A stretch of 64,000 nt of DNA from Rubrivirga marina (lineage in GTDB: Bacteria > Bacteroidota > Rhodothermia > Rhodothermales > Rubricoccaceae): positions 3,071,749-3,135,748 of the forward strand of contig NZ_MQWD01000001.1 of NCBI RefSeq assembly GCF_002283365.1, read 5' to 3'. The translations under genes were made by a program, and so were the position numbers. Below the pieces are notes generated by a model that did not search any database, was not told the DNA's origin, and saw only the letters and a program-made list of their open reading frames with translations. Position 1 is the first letter of the stretch. Each line of letters starts with the position of its first letter. This document shows, piece by piece, positions 61,487-64,000 of the stretch.

Positions 61487-62317
61487 TTACGAATGTGAAG
61501 AGGGCCCGACGTGCAGCCGAGGCGCGTGTCCCTCCACCTCGGTCGCGTGCCGGACCGCGTCGGTCGCGAACCGCTTCGCGAGTTGGAGCGCCTCCTCGAC
61601 CGGTCGGCCGGAGACGAGGCCTGACAGCGCCGCGAGCGCGAACGCGCTGGACGCGCCGTCGGGGTGGGCGTCGAGCAACGGTGCCTCGAAGAGCGCGAAG
61701 TCCTCGCCGTCGTAGTAGAGGTCGGCGAAGAACGGACGCCCGGCGTCGGAGCCGGGGTCGTCGGCGGCGTCGTAAAAGCGATAGGGAAGACTCCCACACC
61801 GGATCACGACGGCCGCCGCGCCGCGGTTGTGGAGCCGCTGGGCCGCGACTTGAGCGTCGTCCAGCGACTCGATCTGCGTGTTCGTGACCAGCTCGGCGTC
61901 CGCCTTCGAGAGCGTCACGAGCGTCGCCGCACCGAGGCGGTCGGCGACGGCGTCGATTCCGCGCGCTTCCAGGACGGTCTCCCCACTCGGCCCCGAGGCG
62001 ACCACGTCCAGAACGACCGGCACGTCCATGCTCCGGACCCGGTCGAGGACCGCGGCCGCTGTTTTGTCGCTGCCGAGCACGCCGATCTTGACGCCCCGCA
62101 CCGGGCCGGCCGCCTCGAGGTGTTCGAGTTGCGCGATCACGGTGTCGACCGGGACGTCCGTGACGTCGGTCACCCGTCCCCCGCTGGCGACGACGATCGA
62201 CGTGCAGATCGGGAGGGGAGCGAGACCGAGCGCCCGGGCGGCGAGCACGTCGGCCGCGAGGCCGCGTTCGCTGACGGTGTAGGTGGCGCCGACGACGGCG
62301 ACGGGGGAGAGGGGCAT
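61487..62317 (-). CDS. ThiD-like phosphomethylpyrimidine/pyridoxal kinase
   Basis: A 276-residue ribokinase-fold kinase from ATG 62317. Matches: AADVLAARALGLAPLPICTS (ThiD substrate lid), VRGVKIGVLGSDKTAAAVLD, VPVVLDVVASGPSGETVLEA, ATLVTLSKADAELVTNTQIE, AAAVVIRCGSLPYRF and the anion-hole end DAHPDGASSAFALAALSGLV. It probably phosphorylates HMP or HMP-phosphate for thiamine. The usual GTGC anion-hole is changed to HPDGASSAF, so pyridoxine or another substrate is possible. It is divergent from the ABC-ATPase gene (82 bases). Confidence 0.7.
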   Translation of the reverse strand: MPLSPVAVVGATYTVSERGLAADVLAARALGLAPLPICTSIVVASGGRVTDVTDVPVDTVIAQLEHLEAAGPVRGVKIGVLGSDKTAAAVLDRVRSMDVPVVLDVVASGPSGETVLEARGIDAVADRLGAATLVTLSKADAELVTNTQIESLDDAQVAAQRLHNRGAAAVVIRCGSLPYRFYDAADDPGSDAGRPFFADLYYDGEDFALFEAPLLDAHPDGASSAFALAALSGLVSGRPVEEALQLAKRFATDAVRHATEVEGHAPRLHVGPSSHS

Positions 62318-62399
62318 GAGCTCGGAAGGGGGAGGCCGAAAGCTACCGGGAGGTCGGGCAGCGATCCGTCTATCTTCCGCCAACCCTTCATCCCCGCCG

Positions 62400-63488
<1,089 letters not shown>

Positions 63489-63513
63489 AAGGCGCTCACC
63501 GCCTGCGACTGTC

Positions 63514-63795
63514 ATGGCCAACGCCTCGACGCCAGCCCGTCTCCTTGCCGTTCTCCTCGCGCTCGCCGTTCTGTTCTCTGGTCAACTCGTCCTGTCCGGA
63601 TGCGAGGTCGACCACGAGACCGAGGCCGACGGAGACAAGTCCGTGCGCGTGACGGTCGACGGTGAGGCCGTCGACCGGGCGCGTGACAATGTGGAGGCTG
63701 CCGGCGAGGCCATCGAAGACGCGGCCTCGGACGCCGCCGAGACGATCGATCAGAACGTCGACGTCGGAGAGAACGCCCGAGATGGGGATGGCTGA
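63514..63795 (+). CDS. Small acidic lipoprotein
   Basis: A 93-residue protein with a signal peptide and lipobox LSGC (MANASTPARLLAVLLALAVL start, Cys30). The mature part is acidic and helical (EVDHETEADGDKSVRVTVDG, then VDRARDNVEAAGEAIEDAAS). It looks like a short envelope lipoprotein of the Lpp/YtxH-like kind, with heptads that could form a coiled coil. Function unknown. A hairpin follows 15 bases after the stop. Confidence 0.6.
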   Translation: MANASTPARLLAVLLALAVLFSGQLVLSGCEVDHETEADGDKSVRVTVDGEAVDRARDNVEAAGEAIEDAASDAAETIDQNVDVGENARDGDG

Positions 63796-63810
63796 GCTCG
63801 ATCGGAGGCG

Positions 63811-63869
63811 GCTGCGGCCTGGCCGCAGCGTCCGTCCGAGGGTCTCACTCACGATAACAGTAATTATCG
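63811..63869 (+). promoter_or_regulatory. Hairpin and AT-rich palindrome between two genes
   Basis: GCTGCGGCC (63811-63819) pairs with GGCCGCAGC (63821-63829) as a possible transcript end for the small lipoprotein. Then CGATAA (63852-63857) and TTATCG (63864-63869) flank CAGTAA, an AT-rich spot in GC-rich DNA that may be a promoter or operator for the next gene. Confidence 0.4.
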
Positions 63870-63955
63870 AACCGACCTGGAGCGAGCTCTGTCGCCTCGA
63901 TCCGTCGACGCCCGAGGCCGGCCGTTCGTAACGTGCCATTCCCCCGGACCTGACG

Positions 63956-64000
63956 ATGGACTCTCACGATCGCGCCCTCCCGGCGAGCGTCGACGCCGGA
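63956..64000 (+). CDS. Start of an unidentified gene (runs off the right edge)
   Basis: Fifteen codons from ATG 63956 (MDSHDRALPASVDAG) are visible before the window ends. The frame lies downstream of an AT-rich palindrome that could be its promoter. Nothing can be said about function. Confidence 0.3.
   Translation, partial: MDSHDRALPASVDAG

Noticed and set aside
62318-62399. A thiamine (TPP) riboswitch upstream of the ThiD-like gene
   Set aside because: The short spacer has no CUGAGA or similar conserved core on the minus strand.
63496-63939. Minus-strand frame over the small lipoprotein gene
   Set aside because: It is a shadow of the lipoprotein gene with no homology-like features.

Overview
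The window is a stretch of very GC-rich (roughly 70% by eye) bacterial chromosome, densely packed with genes on both strands. Many genes overlap by 1-4 bases (ATGA/GTGA junctions), GTG starts are common and clear Shine-Dalgarno sequences are mostly absent. The gene content points to the Rhodothermota/Bacteroidota side, probably a Rubrivirga/Rubricoccus/Salinibacter-like marine organism. The evidence is a diderm envelope (LptD, FadL-like barrel, many lipoproteins), the Bacteroidota-type pair of a GT5-domain-only protein next to a DUF4270 lipoprotein, a SufBCD iron-sulfur cluster, PHA-granule proteins and LytS/LytT signalling. The taxonomic placement is inference.

Region by region. 1-3.4 kb: a GNAT edge gene, a DUF5602-like lipoprotein, then a decayed mobile island (IS5-family transposase remnant, truncated tyrosine recombinase, truncated hypothetical gene), a small lipoprotein and tRNA-Arg(CCG) with its own promoter and terminator. 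3.5-9.9 kb (+): PDZ/radical-SAM DUF512 protein, CPBP protease, DUF2007 protein, CdsA, then a PHA-granule group (PhaR-like regulator, phasin, patatin-like hydrolase). 9.9-21.1 kb (-): BON protein, LptD, a ROK kinase lacking its zinc cysteines, FtsB/DivIC, enolase, TPR lipoprotein, FadL-like barrel, DUF4270 lipoprotein and GT5-like protein. 21.2-26.6 kb (+): HU, zinc-ribbon/TPR membrane protein, ModA, ModB, degenerate M16 homologue, two TPM proteins. 26.6-31.6 kb (-): VOC protein, small lipoprotein, SufT-like protein, SufD, SufC, SufB, with a divergent IscA/SufA-type carrier. 33-34.6 kb (-): DUF192 lipoprotein and HemW. 34.7-39.8 kb: AhpD-like protein, NurA with a HAS-barrel partner, glutaryl-CoA dehydrogenase-like enzyme and small proteins. 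39.8-45.2 kb (-): metallophosphoesterase, GH31 glucosidase with a LacI-type operator far upstream, SAM hydrolase. 45.2-47.2 kb (+): GbsR-type regulator, YraN, isoaspartyl peptidase. 47.2-51.9 kb (-): SpoIID-like protein and a LytT/LytS pair. 52-64 kb: TatD, PruA, LolC/E-type permease, peroxiredoxin, MoaE, Pta, nitrilase, PurC, a LacI regulator, ThiD-like kinase and a MalK/UgpC-type ATPase.

Two sequence patterns are not explained by the genes. The first is an AT-rich motif, consensus CCGTTATTGCAAC, seen six times and only on the + strand, in coding (several frames) and non-coding DNA alike. The second is a family of hairpins with the stem CCGCCTCGG/CCGAGGCGG that usually sits 6-22 bases after stop codons without a U-tract. 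The most interesting gene pair is NurA with a free-standing HAS-barrel protein and no HerA ATPase nearby.
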